Positions 13,091 to 22,449 of a stretch of DNA of 64,000 nt are shown piece after piece (the first letter of the stretch is position 1; each line of letters starts with the position of its first letter). The notes beneath the pieces were generated by a model. The model was not told where the DNA came from. It made no database searches and was given only the letters and a program-made list of their open reading frames with translations. Both the position numbers and the translations under genes were made by a program. This DNA is from Unio delphinus (taxonomy: Eukaryota > Mollusca > Bivalvia > Unionida > Unionidae), in assembly GCA_029339505.1 (NCBI GenBank), contig JAQISU010000097.1:2262501-2326500 (forward strand), given 5' to 3'.

Positions 13091-13097
13091 AAAGTGA

Positions 13098-13263
13098 TCT
13101 CTTGGCAACCTGAGGACTTTGATCATTTGGCAACCTGAAGCCTTTGATATCTTGGCAACCTGGGGCCTTTGATCACTTGGCAACCTGAGACCTTTGATCT
13201 CTTGGCAACATGGGGTCTTTGATCACTTGGCAACCTGAGGACTTTGATCACTTGGCAACCAAG
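13098..13263. repeat. 25-bp minisatellite
   Basis: Six to seven units near CTTGGCAACCTGAGGACTTT plus GATCA, ending before the left side of viral element A. Confidence 0.9.
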
Positions 13264-13617
13264 AGCATCTCAACCGCTCTTGCATTTGGCTATTAGGTAG
13301 ATTTCGAGCACAGTCAGACACTTGTGTTTTCAATCAATTTTTAAGAAATTCAAAGAAGTTTTATAAAACTGAGTTTTCCAAAATCAAATATTAATGCAAC
13401 TTTAACTTGCCGAAGCAAATCATTTCATGGAATTTGGCCTCATACAATATAGCAAAATATGTTTTTGGTCATGAAGGTAATTACTGAAATGATGAAGGAT
13501 TCAATTATTACAAAATATCCTTTAACTGTTTTGTTGACTGGTTTCAGTGTTAAATAGTGTAACTGAAGAGATTAAAAAAATTTCTGATGTGTTTATTTGA
13601 GGTTATAAAGTTTAAAA

Positions 13618-13923
13618 ATGATTAAATTTTTATCTAAACTAGCAGCAGCAGGGGCGAATCAGACAACTTTTACAGGCGTCAATTTCTCAAATCAAGGCTT
13701 CTTCGAAATCATAAAAAAGCGTCAATTTGGCAAATTAAGACTTCCTTGTAAATACTTTATAGATGCTCATGAGCCCAAAAACGACGCCACAATTGTTGTC
13801 CCCCCTCCCCATGCTGCTGATATGGTCTTAATAATCCTTGAAATCGTAAACGATTTTCACGATAAAAGTTGCTACGATTTCAACCGAATATTTGATCAAG
13901 TCCGATACGATATCTTGATCTAG
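13618..13923 (+). CDS. Unrecognised small ORF at left end of element A
   Basis: 101 codons starting with ATG at 13,618 and overlapping the 3' end of the ATPase gene on the other strand by 44 bp. I do not recognise the protein. It has no signal peptide or membrane segment; the middle has a short Pro-rich stretch (VVPPPHAAD). Its last third runs through the candidate terminal repeat and the hairpin at 13,840-13,858, so it may be only a chance frame across the element end. Confidence 0.35.
   Translation: MIKFLSKLAAAGANQTTFTGVNFSNQGFFEIIKKRQFGKLRLPCKYFIDAHEPKNDATIVVPPPHAADMVLIILEIVNDFHDKSCYDFNRIFDQVRYDILI
13806..13880. repeat. Candidate terminal inverted repeat (left)
   Basis: Shares a 21-bp identical core (13,859-13,879) and weaker similarity to its left with 19,451-19,523. 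Both copies lie in the same orientation and each abuts the 3' end of a reverse-strand gene: the ATPase here, the last structural gene at 19.57 kb. Since the 19.5-22.4 kb block is an inverted right end, two same-direction copies are what a terminal inverted repeat would leave. Contains the hairpin GAAATCG-TAAA-CGATTTTC. Confidence 0.5.
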
Positions 13924-14542
13924 GATCATGCAAATTTATCGTTACAAATCCATGCGGGATTGACTGAGCATGACTAAAGAAATTTCTAAAGAGATTATAA
14001 TCCATATCACCGCCACACCAAGTCTGGTGAATATTTCTTAGCGTATGTGTATCGACTCCATTGAATACAGCAAGAATATTACAGTTATCTCTCATCACTT
14101 TTGGTCTTTGAATGTATCGTTGAGTGACATATAACACGTCAGTGTTTTTATTTCTGCCTCTGGAAAATATCCTAGCAGGAGCCTTTTGATTATCTAACAT
14201 CACATCATTATATACGACTAAATTGTTAATACTTCCATCAATATCATCAATGCTTGGTGCTTCTTCGATATCAGTTATAAATTCAATAATACCCTCGCCG
14301 GTGATTTCTGCTGCCTTTTCGTTGTAATCCTTTAACACTTCGTAGCATCGCTGATCATCTACACTTGGGGCTATTAAATACAACATATCCCATTTCATCC
14401 ATCTCGTTATCAAATTAAGTAGCAGTTGTGTTTTGCCACTTCCAGATGGTCCAATTATAATCATACGAATGGAATTCGGCAATATCGCATGGTGTTCAAT
14501 AGGTTCCCGTTGTAGGGTAGCTGAATAATCAATTACATTCAT
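13880..14542 (-). CDS. A32-like DNA-packaging ATPase (FtsK/HerA superfamily)
   Basis: 220 residues, intact. It would pump the viral genome into the procapsid. Visible motifs: Walker A GPSGSGKT near residue 30 after a hydrophobic strand (RMIIIG); a Walker-B-like strand LVVYNDVMLD near 110, in which the first acidic residue usual for this family is Asn; and the sensor-like segment YVTQRYIQRPKVMRDNC near 140, the TQ-x(5-7)-P-x(2)-RxNC pattern of A32/Polinton ATPases. Length fits the family. It is divergently paired with the zinc-ribbon gene only 17 bp away. Element B has no copy inside this window. The Walker-B Asn may mean decay, so an open frame does not prove activity. Confidence 0.9.
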   Translation of the reverse strand: MNVIDYSATLQREPIEHHAILPNSIRMIIIGPSGSGKTQLLLNLITRWMKWDMLYLIAPSVDDQRCYEVLKDYNEKAAEITGEGIIEFITDIEEAPSIDDIDGSINNLVVYNDVMLDNQKAPARIFSRGRNKNTDVLYVTQRYIQRPKVMRDNCNILAVFNGVDTHTLRNIHQTWCGGDMDYNLFRNFFSHAQSIPHGFVTINLHDPRSRYRIGLDQIFG

Positions 14543-14559
14543 GTTATTATAAATATATT
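14543..14559. promoter_or_regulatory. 17-bp divergent promoter gap
   Basis: The start codons of the ATPase (-) and the zinc-ribbon gene (+) are separated by 17 bp made only of A and T apart from one G (GTTATTATAAATATATT). It contains a TATAAATA element that can be read on both strands. Transcripts must start inside the gap or inside the opposite gene. Confidence 0.55.
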
Positions 14560-14769
14560 ATGGATCTATATTGTGTGAAATGTAAGAAGCGTACTGGCAC
14601 AAACGACTTGACGACGATTACAACTAAAAATAACAGATCAGCACTTTCTGGTAAGTGTGTAGAATGTGGTACCAAAAATTTTAGATTTGTTTCGATGAAA
14701 TCTGCAGGAAATGCTAGCATTTCTGATGATTTAAGAAAAACCGAGGAGGTGATATTGCAGCCAAGTTAG
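14560..14769 (+). CDS. Small zinc-ribbon protein (DUF5679-like)
   Basis: 69 residues. Two CxxC knuckles, YCVKCKK near residue 4 and GKCVECGTK near residue 30, form a zinc ribbon. Proteins of this size and layout recur in adintoviruses and giant viruses, usually next to the ATPase; their role is unknown (a nucleic-acid-binding or packaging accessory is a guess). The frame is intact. Its C-terminal part contains a perfect 16-bp palindrome at 14,708-14,723 that reads NASIS, one of the in-frame palindromes discussed in the findings. It is followed closely by the PLA2 remnant. Confidence 0.75.
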   Translation: MDLYCVKCKKRTGTNDLTTITTKNNRSALSGKCVECGTKNFRFVSMKSAGNASISDDLRKTEEVILQPS

Positions 14770-14777
14770 TAAAATTA

Positions 14778-14997
14778 CCATGAACACCATGGGCAAAATA
14801 CCAAGGAGAAAAACACCTTCCAGGGTATAATTATTGTGGACCCGGGACCAGACTCGATATCAGACTCGATGATCAAAACCAACCCCGGCCCGGTGAAAAC
14901 CCAATAAACGCCAGTGATAAGGCGTGTCATGCTCATGATGTTGCTTATAAAAGCAATAATCTGCAACACAGACATATCGCTGATGTGAAATTAATTA
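14778..14997 (+). pseudogene. Parvovirus-type phospholipase A2, truncated (element A)
   Basis: The frame starting around 14,793 reads into GYNYCGPGTRLDIRLDD, the calcium-binding loop of viral PLA2, and then DKACHAHDVAY, with the catalytic His-Asp pair. It is closely related to the gene at 45,653 and shows a more complete N-terminal part. The upstream in-frame start is lost to a stop/frame change near 14,785. The C-terminus is cut at 14,997, where the sequence jumps into the HNH end of the replication gene; the integrase is deleted. The enzyme in parvoviruses hydrolyses phospholipid during endosomal escape; the same use here is inference. Confidence 0.85.
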
Positions 14998-15007
14998 ATT
15001 ATCTCTG
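14998..15007. other. Deletion junction that removed the integrase
   Basis: Left of the point the sequence aligns with 45,6xx-45,839 (PLA2); right of it with about 46,980 onward (HNH end of the replication gene). Relative to element B about 1.1 kb is missing: the PLA2 C-terminus, the whole integrase and the last HNH codons. Confidence 0.8.
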
Positions 15008-18000
15008 GTATGAGCAATACTACTATCTTTTCTGTCTACGGTAAATTGGCGAGGATCTTTTTCCGACCAACACCAATTCATTATACAATTGCAACTCGCG
15101 CAGTGATTATTCTGTTGTTGTTTCAGTGTAATTATTAATTCAGCATCAATGTCAAATTCTCTATTATTTTTTTATCCTGTTGTTTATAACCAGAGAGATT
15201 TTCTGATTATATCATCGCTGTCAGTATCACTTATTGTTGTTTCATTAGCATCTAAAACAACTCTTCGAAGTTGATTTATTCTTAGTACTCTGGACACTGC
15301 AAGATAAATTAAATTTGACCACTCGATGTTATTATCTTTGATCCAAACAATTGTATCGGATATAGTTAATCCCTGTGAAGAATGTATCGTCGCTGCGTAA
15401 CCTAGCGTCCATGGGGATTTATTAGTGCGTAATGCATCTTCGACGACATTGATATCAACCAGCACAATATTATTTTACATAGTATTTGCTTTTCACTTTG
15501 TCCTGGAATATCAACTTCGATATTTTGTTTTCGTGTATCCTTGGGTCTATAACACAACAGGGCGTTGGAAGCGTTGCAAATTTTTCATTATGTAATTCAA
15601 ATAACTTCATCTGAAGTGTGTCTCTGACTATTTTTCTACTTGCTACTATCAAATCGTTAGGTCTACACGCTTCCCAGAAATCATTTAATTGGGTTTCCGA
15701 AATTATTTTACGCGCTATTTCACATTGGATTCTATCCGGATGTAATCTAATTAGTGTTTTGAACTCGTGTAATTGTTTATCAAGTGCTCTATGATCAGTA
15801 TTAATTTCTTCATAATAGTCTACAAAGTTCTTCAACCAATCATATGTGGATAAACCGACAAATGGTGGTGTTTGGCCATGATCGCCACACATTATCACGC
15901 TTGTATTTTTCAGTAACAACCAATCAAGAAATCTTTGTAATACATCTAACGATACGGTGCATATTTCATCCCAAATAATGACTTCAGAAATATATATTTC
16001 GCCCATTCGATCAGGAGGCCATTCGTCGCCTTTCCATCGAAAGAAACTGTGATAAGTGCAAGCAATAATTCCTCGCTGTTTCATCTCTCTTGCAAGTCTG
16101 TAGGTCGGTGTTAGCACAATCATATTTGATTTGGAAACGCTAGCGTTTTTACGAAATAATTCAATCGCACGAGTCGTCTTTCCTGACCCACCACAACCGT
16201 TTAGTTAGCTGGTTTTATATCTACATATTGGATCAGATATCGACGGTGCATTAGATAGTTCTGATATCTGATTATTTTTCAAGTAATTGTTTTCAATCGT
16301 AACATCTGCTGATTTGGAATAATCACGCAGCATTTCCTTTTTAATTCTCCATGATCCCCAACTCTCGTCACAATTTGTAAATTCAGCCACTGCTTCTCCG
16401 TGTTTCACGTTTATATAAAATGAATCAGTGGCGACTCTAACCGCAGTGTCAGGAAATCTATTTATCATTGAAAATAAATTAATAGAAGCATAAGCTAGCA
16501 TAGACGACCTCAAATGTACATACTGAATATTTTTTCCATTGTTGTAAGTAACAATTGTACCCAATTTGATTCCATCGGACAAGAAAGCGTCCTTACAATT
16601 TACATATATATCTCTAGATGTTACATCTGTGATTATAAAGTCGTATTCAGCATCATCTATAATCAACCGTGAAGAATATCTGTTATTGTCATATTTTTTC
16701 CACCCTGAGTGAATTTACCGATTATTCTTCTACCGAGATCTTTTACGTGTTTATTTCTAACTACAAAGATTTCTTTTGACCGTTTTGCGATATATTCTTC
16801 GTCTAGATCAGGAAATTGTTTTCTATAGTCGCTGATTATACTATCTAGACTATCGGGTTGTGGTAACCAGACCTCAGTCTGCGCTCGATATGATATAATC
16901 GCTTCACTAACAATCAGCGATAGTAGTATTTTAGAATCAATCATATACCGTAATAACACTATTGGCATCCAGTGTTTTTCCGAGATGTGTCTACCAATCC
17001 AAATATAACAGCACGGATGAAGTCCTGTAGCCAATTCAAATAATACCACACGAGCGAATCCGGTTAAATCAAAATCAGGCAATGGGCCATTAAGAGCAAC
17101 ACGTGTCAACTCATGTGTGGGATGTCCAAATCGTTTAAAATACTCAGCGCATTCTCCGTACCCGAGAAAACTCCCGGGATAACACGCAACCATATCAACT
17201 GAAATAATACTTTCAGAGGTGTATTTTATATTCCATACTCCACCATGGTTATATTCAACGCAGGTTGATTTGATATCTGATATAAATTCAGCTCTTGTTG
17301 GTTTCCACGTGTTTTTTTCTCTCGCAAAATGAGCCGCAACTAACGGAATTGTAAAACAATTTGTTAATAATTATTCGTTGTCTTCTGTTGAAAAACCATT
17401 AGCTAGTTTTTTCATTTCATTGTGGAGGGCTTCAGTACGGTATAATTCTCCGTTTGGTCTTACAAATTGATCGAATTTACCCTCTTCGTCTTCAAAACTG
17501 TGAAGTAACCACACTGACACAGGATCGTTTTTACTTGACTGAGAAATAAAATAAAATAAATTTCCCGTGTAATATTTTATTGTTCTATCCGGCGGAAATA
17601 TTGTTATCGCAGGTGTCCACGCGTGTTCATTATGATCAATAATTTTGATTGGAGCTCCCTGTGATTTATATTTTGATTCGTGTAATATTTCTCCTGTTAT
17701 CGTCATTATGGTTATTGGAGTTCGTAATGATGTTTCTAATTTGGTTATATCTTGAATTGATGCTCCGTTCTTCCTAACTGTTAATTCCCATTCATTTTTT
17801 TTTTTTACGTCTTAGATCAGTCAATTTGTTTCCACGCAACGCATTTGTAAAATGCTCTATTATTCGTTCTTCTACGCAATTTATCCTTGACGAATATTTC
17901 ATTGGTTTTAATTTTTCAATACTCGGTTAATCATTTAACGAATAGATTCCATAAACAACTGCTGTTATAGGATAAGATCTTTCATAGTACGGTTTGTCAA

Positions 18001-18393
18001 TCCCAGTCAGCAATCCTGGTTTGGAATCATGAATCAAAGTGATAGTTGTTTTATCTTTCAAAATTAGTTCAAATTTGTCTCGAATAATCCAATTCCCCGT
18101 TTCTGAGCGGATAATGAATTTCACTCTAAAGAAATATTTTTTCTTGTCAAGATGTGAAATTATAAGTGCTGCTCTTCCATCGTTCATGGTAGCATCAACG
18201 TTACCATCGATTCGAAATGTTAACAACAGTGAGATGCTCCATCGCGTTTGAATTCATTAAAACAATCGCGGATTTTATCTATCATGCTTCTATCACTTAT
18301 TAGACCCTTTGGTACATCTACGGAGATTCTATCGAGATTGAACTTAACATTTTTCCAAGGCGTAATTTTCGTTAATCTCTTGAACTCCTTCAT
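15005..18393 (-). pseudogene. DNA polymerase B-like / SF1 helicase / HNH fusion, decayed (element A)
   Basis: Same gene as 46,906-50,403, broken into at least seven open pieces by frameshifts and stops (for example near 15,467, 16,200, 16,664, 17,350 and 17,800-17,930). From the N-terminus at 18,393: an uncharacterised N-terminal domain; a polymerase palm with VDMVACYPGSF near 17,190; KDLGRRIIGKFTQGG near 16,710; VRVATDSFYI near 16,420; a helicase P-loop GGSGKT near 16,185; IIIWDEI near 15,970; GDHGQTPPF near 15,890; GYAATIHSSQGLTI near 15,385; YLAVSR near 15,300; then HNH cysteines near 15,060-15,100. An extra in-frame palindrome at 16,134-16,149 (reading NASVS) is absent from element B at the same place. 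Confidence 0.88.
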
Positions 18394-18435
18394 ATTATTA
18401 TTAAAACAAGTATTTAAAAAAAGAATTTATATATA
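18394..18435. promoter_or_regulatory. Divergent promoter, element A
   Basis: A 42-bp gap between the starts of the polymerase-helicase (-) and Cys-rich (+) genes. It contains TTAAAACAAGTATTTAAA and TTTATATATAATG and is conserved with 50,404-50,446 and 55,507-55,549. Confidence 0.6.
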
Positions 18436-18690
18436 ATGAACCATTGCAAATGGCTTATGATAGGATCAGTAACCGCATGTAACAAATCATGCAGAAAGGA
18501 ATTCTGTGGATATCATTTACAAAGCGTTCGTAACGGAAGTTTTGGACCACTCCCTTGCATACACTGTGGGGTAGGAGTGAGAGGAAAATCGCAGTTATGT
18601 CTGAGTTGCGGTGGTAAGCGATACAGAGAGTTGAAGCGCTATTATGATAAACGAATCAAAGATTCCGTCAAAAACTCCATCAATGACTGA
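18436..18690 (+). CDS. Cysteine-rich zinc-binding protein (element A)
   Basis: 84 residues with the same layout as the element B protein at 50,447: an N-terminal Cys/His cluster (CKW near residue 4, CNKSC, then FCGYH) and a second cluster PCIHCGVGV, then LCLSCGG. Such small two-cluster proteins recur in Polinton-like viruses; role unknown, with DNA or RNA binding likely from the zinc-ribbon look and the basic tail KRYRELKRYYDKR. It is shorter than the 115-residue B protein because its frame closes early at 18,688; homologous sequence continues in another frame to about 18,787. Confidence 0.75.
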   Translation: MNHCKWLMIGSVTACNKSCRKEFCGYHLQSVRNGSFGPLPCIHCGVGVRGKSQLCLSCGGKRYRELKRYYDKRIKDSVKNSIND

Positions 18691-18799
18691 CAGAGTCAGC
18701 AACAAAATCATAAAAACACATCAAGACTACATTGGAAGATTTCCAAATAATGTAATAATTAAACCAAACAAGCAATTAGACAAATAGTATTATATATAA

Positions 18800-19303
18800 A
18801 TGGACCAAACATTTCAACCGCATCCCGTGATCAGCAATTATGAAGCGTCTCGTGACGGTATTGTCAGAATCCGTAGACTAAAGAATCTATTAGGGATTGT
18901 GAATAATCTTGGGTATTTGATATTTGGTGTCGGAGGGAAAAATATCTTAATCATCGTTTCGTGTATGAGTGTTTTCATGGATTGATTGAAGATGGTCTTG
19001 TTATTGATCATATTGATGGATGTCCTAAAAATAACAGATTGGATAATTTACGAGCTATTACACGGACTGAGAATAATGCATTTGGAAATACTGGTACTTG
19101 TAAATCAATTGGGAAAAGACCTATAAAATCATTTAATACAGCAACTAATGAAGAAATGGTGTTTCAATCAATGACTAAGCCGGTAGGTAATACTATGTAT
19201 TTTGATATTTGTATACCCTCGGTACGATCCGTTGCAGAAAGAATATATCGATCGGCTCTTTCGAAGCGCTTCGAAAATAGAATTAAGTTTATATATTTCT
19301 GAA
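18800..19303 (+). pseudogene. HNH homing-type endonuclease, frameshifted (element A)
   Basis: Homologous to 50,802 and 55,905. The N-terminal NUMOD4-like part (FQPHPVISNYEASRDG) is in one frame to 18,985. The HNH part (VIDHIDGCPKNNRLDNL) and the C-terminal DNA-binding region (EEMVFQSM to SVAERIYRSA) are in the next. The last 15 codons differ sharply from element B because an 18-bp perfect palindrome (19,259-19,276) occupies them. A TATATATAA stretch lies directly before the start. Confidence 0.8.
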
Positions 19304-19312
19304 TTCTATTTT
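19259..19312. repeat. Overlapping palindromes at the end of the HNH gene
   Basis: TTTCGAAGCGCTTCGAAA at 19,259-19,276 is a perfect 18-bp palindrome. Overlapping it, AAAATAGAATT (19,274-19,284) and AATTCTATTTT (19,302-19,312) form an 11-bp inverted repeat with a 17-nt loop around the stop codon, like a 3'-end hairpin. Confidence 0.85.
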
Positions 19313-19450
19313 GTGTTATGTGTATAACATAAAAAGGAGATAACTCGTGCAAATATGTGTGCGGCATATGAAAAGGTTACCCTCAATGGGTTTTTCTAAT
19401 TAAATTCCATTGGTTTTTTTTATGTCAGGCAAACTTTATCTCAATTCGTA

Positions 19451-19523
19451 CCCCACTGCTGCTATGGGTTTAACACTAATAATTTAGGATGAATTTTTTT
19501 TTACGATAAAAGTTGCTACGATT
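19451..19523. repeat. Candidate terminal inverted repeat (right end, inverted)
   Basis: Partner of 13,806-13,880 (21 identical bases at 19,503-19,523). It follows the 3' end of the last structural gene. See that entry for the reasoning. Confidence 0.5.
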
Positions 19524-19565
19524 AAAGTCTTAAGATGAAAATCATTGTTGAAATTCGAAGAATTT

Positions 19566-20030
19566 TCACGACTTCACAAGCAGACTAATTTGTAAAACCT
19601 CGCCGCGTAAATCAATTAGATTATTGGACTGGTCAGTGAGTTTGAAATTAATTATCGTTAATGAATCATTATGATATCTCATATAGACTGGATTAGTTGG
19701 ATCCTCAATAATTAGAAATCCTGGAGGAGCCGTTGGTGCAAATGTGTATAAAATATATCCTTGTTGAGCTTAATTTGATCGCTCGAGATTTATTTGATAG
19801 CTTCTTTCAATAACATTACATACTAAATTCAATGCTATCACCGAGGATATATTCACATTTTGAGGGGCGATATGCCTACCACCACCATCTGGGTCATTAT
19901 TATACTTGAGGATTGTTGTTTGTAGTTTCCATTTGTTGAGTATCAGAGAAAAGTTTTCTTGAATAAGATCATTAACAGATATTTTTTAGTTCATTTGCGT
20001 TATAACCAGGAAACATGAAATTAGGTAAAT
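19566..20030 (-). pseudogene. Right-end structural protein, C-terminal half (element A)
   Basis: Homologue of 63,408-63,984. Readable segments include GGGRHIAPQNVNISSVIALN, then ERSYQINLERSN followed by an in-frame stop, then QQGYILYTFAPTAPPGF, DPTNPVYMR and a C-terminal GEVLQISLLVKS. The pattern (hydrophobic strand, TFxPxxPPG, NPVYMR, LTDQ, IDL) is the C-terminal half of a structural protein common in Polinton/adintovirus fossils; I suspect a penton or minor capsid component but cannot prove it. At least one stop and one frameshift near 19,985. Confidence 0.7.
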
Positions 20031-20034
20031 CAGC

Positions 20035-20265
20035 TTATGTTATATTGTAACCAGTTATTAATTTTTCTTTATCTCCGTTCTTATCATTAATTATTGCTTG
20101 AATTATTCGTTTATTGATATATTCCATATCGGATACAAGCTGATTTAATATCCTAATGTGTTTTATGATCTCATCGCGTGGCCTTGTTGTATAAGAGAGA
20201 TGCTCTTGGAAGCTCCGTCGTAGTTGTTCTAGTTGTGTTCTATGTAATTGATTAATCTCTTTCAA
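20035..20265 (-). CDS. Small coiled-coil ORF, specific to element A
   Basis: 76 codons rich in charged and hydrophobic residues in heptad-like order (MKEINQLHRTQLEQLRRSF and onward), predicted all-helical. It sits between the two halves of the penton-like pair, where element B has the unrelated C-terminal part of gene 62,596 and the start of gene 63,408. I do not recognise it; it could be part of a larger decayed frame. Confidence 0.4.
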   Translation of the reverse strand: MKEINQLHRTQLEQLRRSFQEHLSYTTRPRDEIIKHIRILNQLVSDMEYINKRIIQAIINDKNGDKEKLITGYNIT

Positions 20266-20392
20266 ATAATCAATGATGTTAGTTAACGTAAATGTAATTG
20301 TAATGGTTAAATCAGGAGTTTTCTCAAAAACAAATTAACATTGCATGGTATTGTTATTGTAAATATTCTCGATATGATGGGTTAATTTCATG

Positions 20393-20947
20393 TTAGTATT
20401 GTACATCCGTGACATAATAAGATTTTTTTGGTTGGGGTATTTGATAAGATGCCTCGGGTGGTATTTCAGGCCATCCTAGTATTGTTCTGATTGAACTCTG
20501 ATAGATATCTACGACATAACTAGGTGAGTTTATCTCAATCGCGGATGATAACGTCGGCTCATGAACTCTTATAGCGATCTTCGATTCTGGTGTTCCAGTA
20601 ATGGATTTTATTCTACGTTGAAATTCATTATTGATTTGCTCAATTTGGTATGACCCAGATGGTAGCGAAACAACGTTCCAGTCTGGAGTTCCGTCTTCGC
20701 GATTCTTATTCGCAAACACTAATGAATTATTTGGAAGCTGAACACCAAATGCTACCGACCTAATATTAGGCCAACTGTGATATACTCGTAACTTTGCTAA
20801 CGTTATCTCCATAAGTGGAATCGGAGTAGGGAAATTCACACTGAATTCAGGATTCGTTGATGTTATTGAGATCATGCTGGTTTTCACCGGGTTGGTATTT
20901 TCCGCTATTCGTTGAGGTAGTTCGTGCGACGACATTGACGCTGTCAT
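20393..20947 (-). CDS. Penton-like structural protein, N-terminal half (element A)
   Basis: 184 residues, close to the first 180 residues of the 62,596 protein. It includes LAKLRVYHSWPNIRSVAFG, then DGTPDWNVVSLPSGSYQIEQ, then VVDIYQSSIRTILGWPE. The frame stops 80 residues earlier than in B, and the two sequences no longer align after YYVTDVQY. A beta-rich virion protein is likely; penton or minor capsid is my inference. The first 100 or so bases overlap the end of the membrane-protein gene in another frame, as in element B. Confidence 0.7.
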   Translation of the reverse strand: MTASMSSHELPQRIAENTNPVKTSMISITSTNPEFSVNFPTPIPLMEITLAKLRVYHSWPNIRSVAFGVQLPNNSLVFANKNREDGTPDWNVVSLPSGSYQIEQINNEFQRRIKSITGTPESKIAIRVHEPTLSSAIEINSPSYVVDIYQSSIRTILGWPEIPPEASYQIPQPKKSYYVTDVQY

Positions 20948-21439
20948 TGTTGTTGTTAGTATACTCCTGTTGTCGCTCTAATTTTGACATAACGGAATCA
21001 TAAACACGTACCATCGCGCTCAACTCACTATCTGATATTAATGTATCATCGGGTGACGACGATATCATCGAGGATAAATGTGAGTACGCGGTTGACATAA
21101 CATGAAATTTAACTACGTAGTCTTGTAGTTTGCGCTGGCTACACGATGGTATTTTTTTGTTATTATTGAAATAATTCCAGTGATTGTTGTTGCCGCTGCT
21201 ATACAAATTGGAACAGCTATCGGAGCAATCATTGTCACCGAGGAGAGTATAATACCAGCTCCGGTGATTACACCACTCACCGAGTACACGGTAACATCAA
21301 TTGCGGTGATTTTTCGTCGGTATTTTTTTATTTTTACTTGAAACCCCTCAGTGAGTGTTTTGAGTTTAGTTTGAAATTCTCTGACTTGATCATAACGATA
21401 TTGATGTGACGACAGTCTATTTATTATAACAGATTTCAA
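20847..21439 (-). pseudogene. Hydrophobic-hairpin membrane protein, frameshifted (element A)
   Basis: Homologue of 61,979-62,536. One frame (21,439-21,113) carries the basic N-terminus (KIKKYRRKITAID) and a long hydrophobic stretch (SGVITGAGIILSSVTMIAPI and on). A second frame (21,206-20,847) carries the hydrophilic C-terminal part (LQDYVVKFHVMSTAYSHLSS and on). The frameshift lies at about 21,150, near a poly-T run. The C-terminus overlaps the penton-like gene. Confidence 0.75.
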
Positions 21440-21458
21440 TTGAAACCACTAGTGGTTT
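21434..21458. repeat. Two overlapping palindromes upstream of the membrane gene
   Basis: TTTCAATTGAAA (21,434-21,445) overlaps AAACCACTAGTGGTTT (21,443-21,458), a perfect 16-mer with a CTAG centre like the other CTAG palindromes of these elements. The corresponding upstream region in element B (61,945-61,978) lacks it. Confidence 0.85.
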
Positions 21459-21459
21459 A

Positions 21460-22430
21460 ATTGTTTACTTAAATCCGCTACGAATTCCATATACCATGTT
21501 ACTGAAACCCTAGCCAAATTATAATCCGTGGTTGTTATCATGAATATTTCAATTGTTCCTTTGTCTATGATCGTTGATATTATATTGTTGACCCAGATGA
21601 ACTCGTTGATAAAATATTAAATTGAGTTGGTGTCACTAGTGTTAATCGATAAATACCTTTGACGGTCGCGACGATATCTAAAATATTGTTTGTAGGTGTC
21701 CACATAAATGATCCATGATGGATCGAGTACACGTTATTTATGATATTTTTTGTTCGTGAGGAATTTTTGTTTTTTCAATGATTGCCATCATCCTCGTTGC
21801 ATCATTTTTGATTGCCTCGATGAAGTTTTTCATATCTTCAATGGATTTTTTAATATCAGGAAGTTTTATGTCAATTTTATCCAACGTGGTTGCAAAAAAT
21901 TTATCAATTATATTTTACGAAATGATGTAAACTTTTCAACGTGATCTTTATATCTGGATTGAAGTGCTGCAAACTCTAACATAGAAGTTTTTATCTCTGT
22001 GAGCTTCGGTGTGGTCACTAGAGGATTACCAAAAAATTCAAACACGGATTTATCAATATTGTCCGTGATGGATTTTTGTAAACTAGTAAATTCATTAAAT
22101 GCATTTAAATGATCTTCATACTCTTTAGCATGATCCGCTTATTCATTTTTAAACGTTACAAACTCTGATATAGAAGTTTTTATCTCTGCAAGATTTGGTG
22201 CGGTCACTGGAGGATGTCCCAAAAATTCTAATAGTGGTTTATCAATATTGGTCATGATGAATTTTTGCAAACTAGTAAATTTATTAAATGTATTTATATG
22301 ATCGTCATACTTATCATTGAGTGATTTCAATGAATTCGCCGAGTTGCAAAATAACTTCTCTTGGTTTACATGTAAATCATTGAGTAAAATACCCATTCTC
22401 TTGTTTTCAGCTTGCCTGTACAAAGTTGAA
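21460..22430 (-). pseudogene. Fibre-like gene with repeated coiled-coil stalk, decayed (element A)
   Basis: Homologue of 61,094-61,944. The 5' part (22,430-21,900) holds at least two tandem stalk units of about 60 codons, each with FTSLQK, then DKxxxEFxG and a P-x-x-L-x-EIKTS block. The 3' part (21,750-21,460) corresponds to the beta-rich head of element B. Stops and frameshifts are scattered. The 22,139-22,423 segment is still open for 94 codons. The N-terminal tip and any protease gene beyond are gone; host sequence begins around 22,430. Confidence 0.65.
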
Positions 22431-22449
22431 GAAAGTTATCATTTTTATC

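Larger units (their letters stand above)
13600..22430. mobile_element. Endogenous Polinton/adintovirus-like element A (rearranged, defective)
   Basis: A block of viral genes whose set is diagnostic of Polinton/Maverick-class viruses: FtsK/HerA-type packaging ATPase, zinc ribbon, PLA2, polymerase-helicase, Cys-rich and HNH genes, plus right-end structural genes. The left half (13.8-19.3 kb) reads in the same order as element B. The segment 19.45-22.43 kb is the right end of such an element in inverted orientation. The integrase and everything from the HNH gene to the fibre gene (including the major capsid gene) are missing. Every large gene except the ATPase is broken. Exact boundaries are uncertain: the left edge lies between 13,270 and 13,806, the right edge near 22,430. 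Confidence 0.88.
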
